DNA of 17,135 nt from Pseudomonadota bacterium. Lineage in GTDB: Bacteria; Pseudomonadota; Alphaproteobacteria; Acetobacterales; Acetobacteraceae. Position 1 is the first letter of the stretch; each line of letters opens with the position of its first letter. The DNA lies in the NCBI GenBank assembly GCA_021845555.1, contig JAJZVS010000023.1:1-17135 (forward strand), written 5' to 3'. Position numbers and translations under genes: made by a program. Positions 1 through 6,503 of the stretch are shown in pieces. The notes beneath the pieces were generated by a model, which had not been told where the DNA came from, ran no database searches, and worked only from the letters and a program-made list of their open reading frames with translations.

Positions 1-910
1 GCACGGCGGCGAGATGCGACAGGCGGGGGTCGTCGTCGCTCACGTGGCCGACGACGTCCACCAGCGCGTGGGCGACCGGGGCCCCGGACTCACGGCGCAG
101 GATCAGGCTGCCGGGGATGGCCCCGCCTGCACCGTCCAGCGCGAAGCCCGCGGCGGTGAGTGTGGCGGCCAACCGGGCACGGCTGGTCTCGCGGTCGAGT
201 TCGAGGCCGATCAGCGAACGGTCGTCCCCGCTCGGATCGGGCGGGATCGCGGCGATCACCAGCGCCGGGGCGTCCGGCGCGCCCTCGGCGCGGCGGGACC
301 AGAACGGCAGCCGGGCGACGATATGGATGCGCGGATCGTCCTTGTGCAGCAGCGCGGTCCACCAGGCATCGCGCGGCGCCTCGGTCTCCGACGGCAGCGG
401 CAGCACGGCGAGCGAGGCGCGATGGGCGCTCACGTCGGCGATCGCCTGCGCCGCGCTGGTATGCACGCGGATCGGCGTCAGCGCGCCGAACTGCTCGCGC
501 GCCGCCTGGGCGAACAGCGCGCCGTCGCCCGGCTCGCACACGGCAATGACGAAGGGTCCCTGCATCGCGGTGGTGGCGGCCAGCAGCTCGCGCCACAGCC
601 GCACCAGCGCCTGCGGCGGCAGGTGCCCGGTGTGGCGGGCGAGCAGCCGGCGGATGATCGCCGCCTCCCGCCCCGGACGCAGTGCGAGCGTGCCGTTCGG
701 CTTGGTGGCGGCGACCCGCGCCACCACATCCGCACGGCGGATCAGCAGGTCGTGCAGCGCATCGTCGATACGGTCGAGTTCGGCGCGCAACGCCGCCAGA
801 TCGGTGGGGCCGGCGTCGCCTGGCGACCAGGGGGCGGGCGCGGCCGGCTCCTCCGCCGCGGCGGCGGCAGGGGCGGGCGGCGTATCAGCGAGAGAAAGGG
901 GGCTGGACAT
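1..910 (-). CDS. Chorismate mutase with degenerate prephenate-dehydratase-like and ACT-like C-terminus (partial, 3' end outside window)
   Basis: Reading leftward from the ATG at 908-910 the frame stays open to the window edge, giving 303 residues without a stop. Residues 1-35 are an Ala/Pro-rich leader. Residues about 36-115 are an all-helical AroQ-type chorismate mutase domain (LRAELDRIDDALHDLLIRR at 41-59, then the R-x-x-E/R helix LRPGREAAIIRRLLAR), which would convert chorismate to prephenate. From 119 onward (PFVIAVCEPG...) the layout resembles the periplasmic-binding-like fold of prephenate dehydratase, but I do not find the family's TRF catalytic motif; the equivalent stretch reads IHIVARLPFW. 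Residues 230-262 (RSLIGLELDRETSRARL) look ACT-like. Dehydratase activity is therefore doubtful, and the tail may be regulatory or structural. Known context in related genomes is with hisC/tyrA-type genes beyond the left edge. The gene is divergent from metX. The chorismate mutase call is solid; the tail assignment is inference. Confidence 0.85.
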   Translation of the reverse strand, partial: MSSPLSLADTPPAPAAAAAEEPAAPAPWSPGDAGPTDLAALRAELDRIDDALHDLLIRRADVVARVAATKPNGTLALRPGREAAIIRRLLARHTGHLPPQALVRLWRELLAATTAMQGPFVIAVCEPGDGALFAQAAREQFGALTPIRVHTSAAQAIADVSAHRASLAVLPLPSETEAPRDAWWTALLHKDDPRIHIVARLPFWSRRAEGAPDAPALVIAAIPPDPSGDDRSLIGLELDRETSRARLAATLTAAGFALDGAGGAIPGSLILRRESGAPVAHALVDVVGHVSDDDPRLSHLAAV

Positions 911-1082
911 GGACCCTGCGCGGAGACTGTCGTGGTGCCCTGCCGTGCGACGCTGCCCGCCAGGGGCGCCCCGGCCGCCGGAGGGGGACGAGCGGGGGGC
1001 AGAACAGATAACCGAAGCGGCCGGGCCTGCAAACCCGCCGGTTGCCCCGGCCGGCCGCGTGCGGCTAAGTGCGCCCCCGATC
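911..1082. other. Divergent intergenic region between the chorismate mutase gene and metX
   Basis: This stretch must hold the promoters for both divergent genes. I see no convincing -35/-10 pair for either. It contains a perfect 8-bp stem (1017-1024 with 1051-1058), listed separately, and a purine-rich run at 971-1000. No small ORF with a good ribosome binding site was seen. Confidence 0.5.
1017..1058 (+). promoter_or_regulatory. Hairpin in the metX leader
   Basis: GCGGCCGG at 1017-1024 pairs perfectly with CCGGCCGC at 1051-1058, enclosing a 26-nt loop that itself has short complementary GC stretches. It ends 24 nt before the metX start codon. It could act as an attenuator or leader element. 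The sequence between stem and start codon has GGCTAAG but does not fit the SAM-II consensus well enough to call a riboswitch. In such GC-rich DNA an 8-bp stem can occur by chance. Confidence 0.3.
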
Positions 1083-2282
1083 ATGGACCCAGGCATGGAC
1101 CAGCCCGTCGCCCTTTCCGACCAGCCGCATCAGCACGTGACGTTCGCGGACGGCATGGCGCTGGAATGCGGCGCCCGGTTGGCGCGGCTGACCGTGGCCT
1201 ATCGCACCTACGGGACGCTGAACGCGGCGCGGTCCAATGCGGTGCTGGTCTGCCATGCGCTGACCGGCGATCAGTATGTGGCCGAAACCCATCCCATCAC
1301 CGGCAAGCCGGGCTGGTGGGACCAGGTGGTGGGGCCGGGGCGGCCAGTCGATACCGACCGCTTCTTCGTCATCTGCGCCAATGTGCTGGGCGGCTGCATG
1401 GGCAGCACCGGGCCGCGCAGCCCGCGCGACGGGTCGGCGGGCGAGACGAGCACGCCGTCCGCGCCCACGCCTTCCCCCCCTTGGGGCACCGATTTCCCCC
1501 CCGTGACCATCCGCGACATGGTGCGCGCGCAGCACCGGCTGGTCACGCATCTCGGGATCGCGCGGCTGTTCGCGGTGATCGGCGGCTCGATGGGCGGCAT
1601 GCAGGTGCTGCAATGGGCGGCGGACTACCCGGACATGGTGTTCGCCGCCCTGCCGATCGCCTCCGCGGCCTACCACTCGGCACAGAACATCGCCTTCAAC
1701 GAGGTCGGCCGGCAGGCGATCTTCGCCGATCCCGACTGGCAGGGCGGACGCTACTGGGTGAGCGGGCGGGTGCCGGCGCGCGGTCTCGCGGTGGCCCGCA
1801 TGTGCGCGCACATCACCTATCTGTCCGAGCAGGCGCTCACCCGCAAATTCGGCCGGCGGCTGCAAACGGCGCCGAAGGACTCGCAGGAGGCGATCAGCCT
1901 GTTCGGCGACATGTTCGAGGTGGAAAGCTACCTGCACCACCAGGGCAGCACCTTCGTCAGCCGGTTCGACGCCAATTCGTACCTGACGATCACGCGGGCA
2001 ATGGATTATTTCGATCTGGCCGCCGATCACGGCGGCGACCTGGCGAGCGCCTTCCGCGGCACCCGCACGCGGTTCCTGCTGGTCTCGTTCACCTCCGACT
2101 GGCTGTTTCCGACCGCCGAGAGCCGGTCGGTCGCGCGCGCGCTCAACCGCGCCGGGGCGAACGTGAGCTTCGTCGAGATCGCCTCCGACAAGGGTCACGA
2201 CGCATTCCTGCTGGACGAGCCGGACTTCCACCGCACCCTGGCCGGATTCCTGTCCGGCTGCGCGGCGCACGCGAAGCTGTGA
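1083..2282 (+). CDS. metX: Homoserine O-acetyltransferase MetX
   Basis: Alpha/beta-hydrolase-fold enzyme of 399 residues that acylates L-homoserine with acetyl-CoA (or succinyl-CoA in some MetX proteins), the committed step of methionine synthesis. The family landmarks are present: AYRTYGTLN (39-47), CHALTGD (57-63), GGCMGSTGP (103-111), the nucleophile elbow GGSMGGMQ with Ser169, Asp339 in TSDWLFP and His372 in DKGHDAF, a complete catalytic triad. Between PRSPRDG and WGTDFPP (residues 115-134) there is a Ser/Thr/Pro-rich insertion longer than the usual short loop, encoded next to two C7 runs. The start is uncertain: neither the ATG at 1083 nor the in-frame ATG at 1095 has a clear Shine-Dalgarno sequence. 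metW follows after 22 bp, the usual metXW pairing. Acyl-donor choice cannot be read from the sequence by eye. Confidence 0.95.
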   Translation: MDPGMDQPVALSDQPHQHVTFADGMALECGARLARLTVAYRTYGTLNAARSNAVLVCHALTGDQYVAETHPITGKPGWWDQVVGPGRPVDTDRFFVICANVLGGCMGSTGPRSPRDGSAGETSTPSAPTPSPPWGTDFPPVTIRDMVRAQHRLVTHLGIARLFAVIGGSMGGMQVLQWAADYPDMVFAALPIASAAYHSAQNIAFNEVGRQAIFADPDWQGGRYWVSGRVPARGLAVARMCAHITYLSEQALTRKFGRRLQTAPKDSQEAISLFGDMFEVESYLHHQGSTFVSRFDANSYLTITRAMDYFDLAADHGGDLASAFRGTRTRFLLVSFTSDWLFPTAESRSVARALNRAGANVSFVEIASDKGHDAFLLDEPDFHRTLAGFLSGCAAHAKL

Positions 2283-2304
2283 GCATCGGGGCGGAATCGG
2301 CGCC

Positions 2305-2949
2305 ATGAACGTGCAGGACCCGGTCCGGTTCGTCGCCAAGAACCTGCGCGTCGATCTGCAACTGATCGCCGCCATGATCGCGCCCGCCACCCGGGTGCTG
2401 GATATCGGCTGCGGCGACGGCACGCTGATCGAGGAGCTGTTCACCACCAAGGGCTGCGACGCCCGCGGGATCGAGATCGACATGGCCGAGGTGACGCGCG
2501 CGGTGGCGCACGGCCTGCCGGTGATGCATGGCGACGCCGATAGCGACCTGGCGCAGTACCCGGACGACGCGTTCGACTATGTGGTGCTGTCGCGCACGTT
2601 GCAGGCGGTGGAGCGCCCGCGCGAGGTGCTGCGCCAGATGTTGCGCATCGGCTCCCGCGCGATCGTGAGCTTTCCCAATTTCGGTCACTGGCTGGTGCGT
2701 TGGCAGTTGCTGCGGCGCGGGCGGATGCCGATGACCGCGACCTGGAACCGGATGTGGTACGAGACGCCCAACATCCACCCCTGCACCATCCGCGACTTCT
2801 TCGATCTGTGCGCGCAGGAGGGCTACGGCGTGGAACGCTGGTTCGCCGCCGACGAGGCAGGCCGCCGCGCACCCTGGCGGCGGTTTCCCCGGCTGGCCAA
2901 TCTGTTCGGCGAACAGGCGGTGTTCCTGCTGCGTCGGACGGGGATCTGA
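2305..2949 (+). CDS. metW: Methionine biosynthesis protein MetW (SAM-binding methyltransferase fold)
   Basis: 214 residues, the usual length for MetW. The class I methyltransferase motif I is VLDIGCGDGTL at 31-41, followed by the acidic GIEID segment, and the family signature SFPNFGHWLVRWQLL lies in the middle. MetW is the partner gene of metX in proteobacteria and is needed with it for homoserine acylation in several species; its exact biochemical role is debated. The ATG at 2305 follows a GGGGCGGA stretch and lies 22 bp after metX, so the two are almost certainly cotranscribed. Its stop codon (2947-2949) runs into a 23-bp palindrome that begins at 2948. Confidence 0.95.
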   Translation: MNVQDPVRFVAKNLRVDLQLIAAMIAPATRVLDIGCGDGTLIEELFTTKGCDARGIEIDMAEVTRAVAHGLPVMHGDADSDLAQYPDDAFDYVVLSRTLQAVERPREVLRQMLRIGSRAIVSFPNFGHWLVRWQLLRRGRMPMTATWNRMWYETPNIHPCTIRDFFDLCAQEGYGVERWFAADEAGRRAPWRRFPRLANLFGEQAVFLLRRTGI

Positions 2950-3000
2950 TCCCAACCGCTCGAAAGACCGACTCTTCCGGTCTTTCGGGCGGTTGGGATC
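2948..3000 (+). terminator. 23-bp near-perfect hairpin overlapping the metW stop codon
   Basis: Left arm 2948-2970 pairs with right arm 2978-3000 around the 7-nt loop ACTCTTC. Of 23 positions 22 are Watson-Crick; the remaining one (T2960 with G2988) is a G-U wobble in a rightward transcript. There is no T-run after the stem, so it is not a textbook intrinsic terminator, but it could stabilise the metXW 3' end or end transcription with help. It is followed directly by two more hairpins. Confidence 0.75.
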
Positions 3001-3030
3001 GCGCGCGGGGTTGGTGGGGCGGCCGCGCGC
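3001..3030 (+). repeat. 8-bp GC-alternating hairpin between two longer palindromes
   Basis: GCGCGCGG at 3001-3008 pairs perfectly with CCGCGCGC at 3023-3030, leaving a 14-nt G-rich loop. It abuts the preceding 23-bp hairpin with no gap and precedes the next one by 11 nt. The alternating GC arms are low complexity, so on its own this stem would be weak evidence. Confidence 0.5.
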
Positions 3031-3041
3031 AGCATGAGACC

Positions 3042-3092
3042 CATAGCGACCGAAGGTGACCCATCCTTCATGGGTCATCTTCGGTCGCTATG
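3042..3092 (+). repeat. Second 23-bp near-perfect palindrome upstream of the ComD-like gene
   Basis: Left arm 3042-3064 pairs with right arm 3070-3092 around the loop CCTTC. All positions pair; the only non-Watson-Crick one is G3056 with T3078, a wobble in a rightward transcript. Its arms (beginning CATAGCGACCGAAG) differ in sequence from the 2948-3000 element but share its size and build. It could be a palindromic dispersed repeat, an mRNA stabiliser for the downstream gene, or part of a compound transcription stop. Confidence 0.65.
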
Positions 3093-3169
3093 AGCCGAAA
3101 GCGCCGCCCGGGGGGCAATGGACGCCGTCCGCCGGGGCCGGCAGACTGGCCGGATCGAGGGAGGGGCGC

Positions 3170-3703
3170 ATGGCCGAATTCGACAAGGATACCGGGGCCG
3201 CCACTTGGCCGCACGCGCTGTACGACCTGTTGCGCCGTGCCGGGGTGACGCAGTTCGCCTATGTGCCCGATGCCGGGCACAAGGTGCTGATCGACCGCTC
3301 GCTGGCCGATCCGGACGCGCAATCGATCCCGCTGACCACCGAGGAGGAAGGCGTCGCGCTGCTCGCCGGCGCCGATCTCGGCGGTGCGCGCGGGGTGCTG
3401 CTGATGCAGTCCTCCGGCGTCGGCAACTGCATCAACATGCTGTCGCTGACCAACGGCGGGCGGTTTCCGTTCCTGACCCTGGTCAGCATGCGCGGCGATT
3501 ACGGCGAGGGAAACCCGTGGCAGTTCGCCATGGGCCAGGCGGTCGAGCCGGTGCTGAAGGCGATGGGCGTGATCTGCCTGCGCGCCGAGCGCCCGGACGA
3601 GGTGATCGCCACCGCCTCCGCCGCGCTGACCATGGCGTTCCAGTCGGGCATGGCGGTCGCGGTGCTGCTGACGCAGAAACTCATCGGCGCGAAGCCGTTC
3701 TGA
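3170..3703 (+). CDS. Thiamine-diphosphate decarboxylase, N-terminal (PYR) subunit, ComD / sulfopyruvate or phosphonopyruvate decarboxylase type
   Basis: 177 residues matching the pyrimidine-binding half of split ThDP decarboxylases: YDLLRRAGVTQFAYVPDAGH at 18-37, the catalytic glutamate segment TTEEEGVALLAGA (56-68, glutamate about residue 59), and QSSGVGNCINML at 80-91. It would pair with the following gene to make one active site. Members of this family decarboxylate sulfopyruvate (ComDE, coenzyme M path) or phosphonopyruvate, but no coenzyme M, sulfonate or phosphonate gene lies nearby, so the substrate is unknown. The ATG at 3170 has a strong ribosome binding site, AGGGAGG at 3159-3165, which decides against the in-frame upstream start that would lie inside the palindrome. 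Confidence 0.88.
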   Translation: MAEFDKDTGAATWPHALYDLLRRAGVTQFAYVPDAGHKVLIDRSLADPDAQSIPLTTEEEGVALLAGADLGGARGVLLMQSSGVGNCINMLSLTNGGRFPFLTLVSMRGDYGEGNPWQFAMGQAVEPVLKAMGVICLRAERPDEVIATASAALTMAFQSGMAVAVLLTQKLIGAKPF

Positions 3704-3717
3704 GGGGGGGATCGATC

Positions 3718-4332
3718 ATGGCGAAATTGAACCGGATCCAGATGTCCACCCTGCCGGCCCCGGTGCTGGACCGGCGCCAGGCGGTGCCGGCGCTGATCGA
3801 ACGCCCGCAGGATTTCCTGGTGGTCGGCGGGCTGGCCGGCGCGGCGCAGGAACTGACGGCGATGACCGCCGATGCGCCGAGCGTGTTCGGCCTGGCCGGG
3901 GCGATGGGCGCGGCGCCGATGATGGGCCTCGGTCTCGCGCTGGCGCAGCCGAAGCGGCGGGTGCTGGTGGTCACCGGCGACGGCGAGCTGCTGATGAACC
4001 TCGGCGCGCTGGCGGCGATCGCGGTGCAGAACCCGCCCAACCTGGCGATCATCTGCGTCGATAACGGCCACTATGGCGAAACCGGCAACCAGGACAGCCA
4101 CACCGGCCTCGGCGTGGCGCTGGACGTGATCGCGCGCGGCGCCGGCATCCCGGTGGTCCACACGATCAATACGGAAGCCGAGATGGACGAAGGGCGCCGG
4201 CTGCTGCGCGAAGGCGGCGGGCTGTGCTTCATCCTGCTGCGGGTGACGGAAGGCCCGCCGCTGAAGATCAAGCGCAACCTGCAGCCGCACGTCGCCCGCG
4301 ACCGCTTCCGCGCCGCGCTGCTCGGGGGGTAG
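3718..4332 (+). CDS. Thiamine-diphosphate decarboxylase, C-terminal (PP) subunit, ComE type
   Basis: 204 residues with the pyrophosphate/Mg2+-binding ThDP motif: GDGELLMNLGALAAIAVQ starts at residue 87 and the motif closes with VDNGHYGETGNQ at 114-125. The earlier segment GLAGAMGAAPMMGLGLALAQ is the usual helix entering this domain. It starts 14 nt after the PYR-subunit stop with GAGGGGGGG as ribosome binding site, so both subunits are made from one mRNA. The pair equals one half-split 2-oxo acid decarboxylase of about 380 residues. The gene ends in a hairpin shared with the convergent SDR gene. Substrate unknown, as for its partner. Confidence 0.9.
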   Translation: MAKLNRIQMSTLPAPVLDRRQAVPALIERPQDFLVVGGLAGAAQELTAMTADAPSVFGLAGAMGAAPMMGLGLALAQPKRRVLVVTGDGELLMNLGALAAIAVQNPPNLAIICVDNGHYGETGNQDSHTGLGVALDVIARGAGIPVVHTINTEAEMDEGRRLLREGGGLCFILLRVTEGPPLKIKRNLQPHVARDRFRAALLGG

Positions 4333-4352
4333 GCGGCGGCTCTCCCGCCGCC
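4332..4352. terminator. Hairpin between convergent ComE-like and SDR genes
   Basis: GGCGGCGG at 4332-4339 pairs perfectly with CCGCCGCC at 4345-4352 around CTCTC. It starts on the last base of the ComE-like stop codon and ends 13 bp before the SDR stop, so it could serve both strands. There is no U-tract on either side. Confidence 0.5.
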
Positions 4353-4365
4353 GTCCCCGTCGGGT

Positions 4366-5283
4366 TCAGATCGCGTCCCAGCTGTACACGTCCCGGGTGC
4401 GCTCCAGCGGCGTCAGGCTGCCGCGCACCGCCGGCAGCAGGTGCTCGGCCATCTTCGCCGGGGTCCAGCCGTCGCCGCGGTGCATGATGCGGATCGGGCG
4501 CGGCTGGCTATACAGATAGATCTCGTTGCCGCGCGCGCCGAAAATCTGCCCGGAGATTTCGTGTGCGGCGTCGCAGGCCAGGAACGCGGCCAGCTGCGCC
4601 ACCTGGTCGGGCCGCGTCTTCGCCGCGCGCGCCTTCATCTGCTCCTCGCTCTGCCCCGGCACCGTCTCGATCATGCGGCTGAACGCGTGCGGGCCGATGC
4701 AGTTGGAACGGATCTTGTAGCGCTGCATGTCCATCGCGATGTTGCGCGACAGCCCGGCGATGCCGAGCTTGGCGGCCCCGTAGTTCACCTGCCCCACGCT
4801 GCCGATCAGGCCGGAGGTGGAAGTCATGTGCACGAACGCCCCGCTCTCCTGCTTGCGGAAATGGGTCACAGCGGCGCGGGAGACGTAGAACGCGCCGTAC
4901 AGGTGCACCTTGATGACGGCGTCGAACTCCTCGGGCGACATGTAGTGGAACATGCGGTCGCGCAGGATGCCGGCGTTGTTCACGACGATATCGATCCGCC
5001 CGTAGCGGTCGATCGCGGTGGCGACGATGCGCTGCGCCGCCTCCCATTCCGCCACCGAGTCCGCGTTGGCGACCGCCGCACCCTGGCCGTGCGCGGCCTC
5101 GATCTCGCGCACCACCTGCTGCGCCGGAGTGGCGTCGTGGCCTTCGCCGGTGACGGCGGCGCCGACGTCGTTCACCACCACCTTGGCGCCGTTCTCGGCC
5201 ATCGCCAGCGCAATGGCGCGGCCGATCCCGCGCCCGGCACCGGTGACGACGGCGACCTTGCCTTCCAGCATTTTCGTGGTCAT
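4366..5283 (-). CDS. SDR-family NAD(P)-dependent oxidoreductase (3-hydroxyacyl-CoA dehydrogenase-like)
   Basis: 305 residues, longer than the classical 250 because of a roughly 55-residue C-terminal extension. Rossmann motif TGAGRGIG at 14-21, NNAG at 102-105, catalytic Ser155, Tyr168 and Lys172 (YxxxK) are all intact. The N-terminal style (EGKVAVVTGAGRGIG...VVVNDVG) and the C-terminal tail resemble the hydroxyacyl-CoA dehydrogenase domains of multifunctional beta-oxidation enzymes, where Asp39 after the second strand usually favours NAD+. The actual substrate cannot be deduced. It converges on the ThDP decarboxylase genes. A functional link, such as reduction of the aldehyde product, is possible but not supported by shared transcription. 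Confidence 0.9.
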   Translation of the reverse strand: MTTKMLEGKVAVVTGAGRGIGRAIALAMAENGAKVVVNDVGAAVTGEGHDATPAQQVVREIEAAHGQGAAVANADSVAEWEAAQRIVATAIDRYGRIDIVVNNAGILRDRMFHYMSPEEFDAVIKVHLYGAFYVSRAAVTHFRKQESGAFVHMTSTSGLIGSVGQVNYGAAKLGIAGLSRNIAMDMQRYKIRSNCIGPHAFSRMIETVPGQSEEQMKARAAKTRPDQVAQLAAFLACDAAHEISGQIFGARGNEIYLYSQPRPIRIMHRGDGWTPAKMAEHLLPAVRGSLTPLERTRDVYSWDAI

Positions 5284-5450
5284 GGGCGTTGTTCTCCCCT
5301 TGGTCGGTTCAACCTGGACCGGCGGAGGATGCGGCAGGCGCGCGGCGCTGTCACCCGCCGGCGGGGGAGAAATCCCCGCCGATCTTCGCTGCCTCGCCCG
5401 TTGGGGTTGTGTGCTACAACTTGTGACAACCCTGACCCGGAGGTACCCAC
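5284..5450. other. Divergent intergenic region, SDR gene / OmpA-domain gene
   Basis: This 167-bp region contains an 8-bp perfect stem, CGGCGGGG (5359-5366) with CCCCGCCG (5374-5381) and loop GAGAAAT, and a cluster of ACAAC/GTTGT half-sites at 5406-5430 just before the OmpA-domain gene. No clear sigma-70 promoter was found. Confidence 0.5.
5406..5430 (+). promoter_or_regulatory. Clustered GTTGT/ACAAC half-sites upstream of the OmpA-domain gene
   Basis: Within 25 bp there are GTTGT (5406-5410), ACAAC (5416-5420), the palindrome TTGTGACAA (5421-5429) and a second ACAAC (5426-5430), so the two ACAAC copies are one helical turn apart (10 bp). The region is AT-rich compared with its surroundings and sits 20 bp before the start codon, as expected for a promoter/operator. 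No known regulator is assigned. The gene's ribosome binding site GGAGG follows at 5439-5443. Confidence 0.35.
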
Positions 5451-6023
5451 ATGCGTGCTACGCTTACCCTGGCCGCCCTGCTGCTTGCCGGCGCGCCGGC
5501 CCTGGCCCAGACCCAGCCGGCCGCCTCCGGCGCTGCTCCCGTTACGGCCCCGCTTGCCGCCCCCGCCGCGCCGACGCCCAGCCCGCACCAGATCGTGAAT
5601 GCGCTGACCCCCTCGGCCAATGGTCCGGCGACGACGCGCGGGATCCGGGTGGTGCATGGTGGCCACGCGGCGGCTCCCTCGGTCAGCCTGAATGTCGATT
5701 TCGCCACTGGTTCGGCGGCGCTGACGCCGCAGGCCAAGAAGGTGCTGGGCTCGCTCGGCACCGCGCTGAAGGATCCGAAACTGGCCGGCGATCGCTTCCG
5801 GATCGAGGGACACACCGACACGGTCGGCTCCCCCGCCTACAACCAGGCGCTGTCGGAGCAGCGGGCCCGCGCGGTGGCAAGCTATCTGGAACAGACCTAC
5901 GCCATCCCGGGTTCGCGGCTGGAGGCGGTGGGCATGGGCGAGAAGGGCCTGCTGGTGCCGACCCCGGCCCAGACGCCGGAGGCGCGCAACCGCCGCGTGC
6001 TGGTGGTGAACAAGGGCGCCTGA
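5451..6023 (+). CDS. OmpA-family (OmpA/MotB C-terminal domain) exported protein
   Basis: 190 residues. A Sec signal peptide (MRATLTLAALLLAGAPALAQ, cleavage after ALA at 17-19) is followed by an Ala/Pro-rich linker to about residue 60 and then one OmpA-like peptidoglycan-binding domain (about 78-188). The domain has VDFATGSAALTP, GHTDTVG with Asp123, and LSEQRA with Arg138, the two residues that bind diaminopimelate in this family. There is no lipobox and no beta-barrel, so it is probably a soluble periplasmic protein rather than a Pal- or OmpA-type anchored one. The ATG at 5451 has GGAGG 7 nt upstream. It is transcribed alone and converges on the RHH gene 34 bp later. Confidence 0.9.
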   Translation: MRATLTLAALLLAGAPALAQTQPAASGAAPVTAPLAAPAAPTPSPHQIVNALTPSANGPATTRGIRVVHGGHAAAPSVSLNVDFATGSAALTPQAKKVLGSLGTALKDPKLAGDRFRIEGHTDTVGSPAYNQALSEQRARAVASYLEQTYAIPGSRLEAVGMGEKGLLVPTPAQTPEARNRRVLVVNKGA

Positions 6024-6057
6024 CGGACCTGGAACCAGAAGGAGTCGAGGGCCGCCG

Positions 6058-6330
6058 CTACAGGAACAGCCGCAAGGGCGCGACGCTGCCGTTGGCGTCG
6101 CGCACCAGGAACTGTTTGCCGGCCTCGGTCTCCTCGATCAGCGCTTCGTACAGGCGGAGCGCCTTCTTCACCACCTCGGCGTAGGACGCGGCTTCCGTCT
6201 TGCGCTTGAGCGTGTTGAGCCGCTCGATCGAGCGGGGCGGCAGGTCGAACTGCACCCGGGTACGCGCCGCGGCCGGGCGGTCGCGCACCTGGTCGGGCGC
6301 GGTCTCGGCGGCAAGGCTGAGCGTGGTCAT
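6058..6330 (-). CDS. Ribbon-helix-helix-like small protein, probable DNA-binding regulator
   Basis: 90 residues. After a 22-residue tail, residues 24-66 (TRVQFDLPPRSIERLNTLKRKTEAASYAEVVKKALRLYEALIEE) fit the ribbon-helix-helix plan: a short beta strand with alternating residues, a helix, a turn with Ser/Tyr, and a long second helix. The C-terminal stretch KQFLVRDANGSVAPLRLF is typical of small RHH proteins found in alphaproteobacteria. The ATG at 6328-6330 follows GGAGGGACC on the minus strand. It overlaps by ATGA the end of a possible upstream small ORF. No toxin gene is adjacent, so this is not an obvious antitoxin. Target unknown. Confidence 0.8.
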   Translation of the reverse strand: MTTLSLAAETAPDQVRDRPAAARTRVQFDLPPRSIERLNTLKRKTEAASYAEVVKKALRLYEALIEETEAGKQFLVRDANGSVAPLRLFL

Positions 6331-6503
6331 GCGAGGTCCCTCCGTCGTGGGCCGAAGAAATGGCTGGTCACGGCGCCGACGATCGGGCCGGCGACGGCCC
6401 GGACCACCTCGATCGCCGGCACTTCGTCGCGCTCGAGCGCGGCGCCGAGGGACGGCTGGCAGGGCTTCCACGGATGGCGCCGCGGCCGGCCGGAGAAGGG
6501 CAT
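6327..6503 (-). CDS. Possible small hypothetical protein coupled to the RHH gene
   Basis: From the ATG at 6501-6503 this reads 58 residues; an in-frame TTG at 6554 would add 17. The C-terminal half, IEVVRAVAGPIVGAVTSHFF followed by GPRRR, looks like one short membrane-spanning or amphipathic helix with a positively charged end. Its TGA overlaps the RHH start codon as ATGA, the arrangement of translationally coupled genes, and the RHH ribosome binding site lies inside it. No good ribosome binding site precedes the ATG. Product unknown; it may be a chance frame. Confidence 0.4.
   Translation of the reverse strand: MPFSGRPRRHPWKPCQPSLGAALERDEVPAIEVVRAVAGPIVGAVTSHFFGPRRRDLA

Noticed and set aside
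1017..1082. SAM-II riboswitch before metX
   Set aside because: A GGCTAAG sequence and a GC stem are present, but the loop and the spacing to the 3' element do not fit the consensus I know, so only a generic leader hairpin is reported.
2948..3092. A MITE or insertion-sequence remnant bounded by the palindromes
   Set aside because: The two long palindromes have unrelated arms, no flanking target duplication is visible, and no transposase fragment is present.
3056..3169. Upstream extension of the ComD-like protein to an ATG at 3056
   Set aside because: It would start inside the second palindrome; the ATG at 3170 has a strong ribosome binding site and gives the normal family N-terminus.
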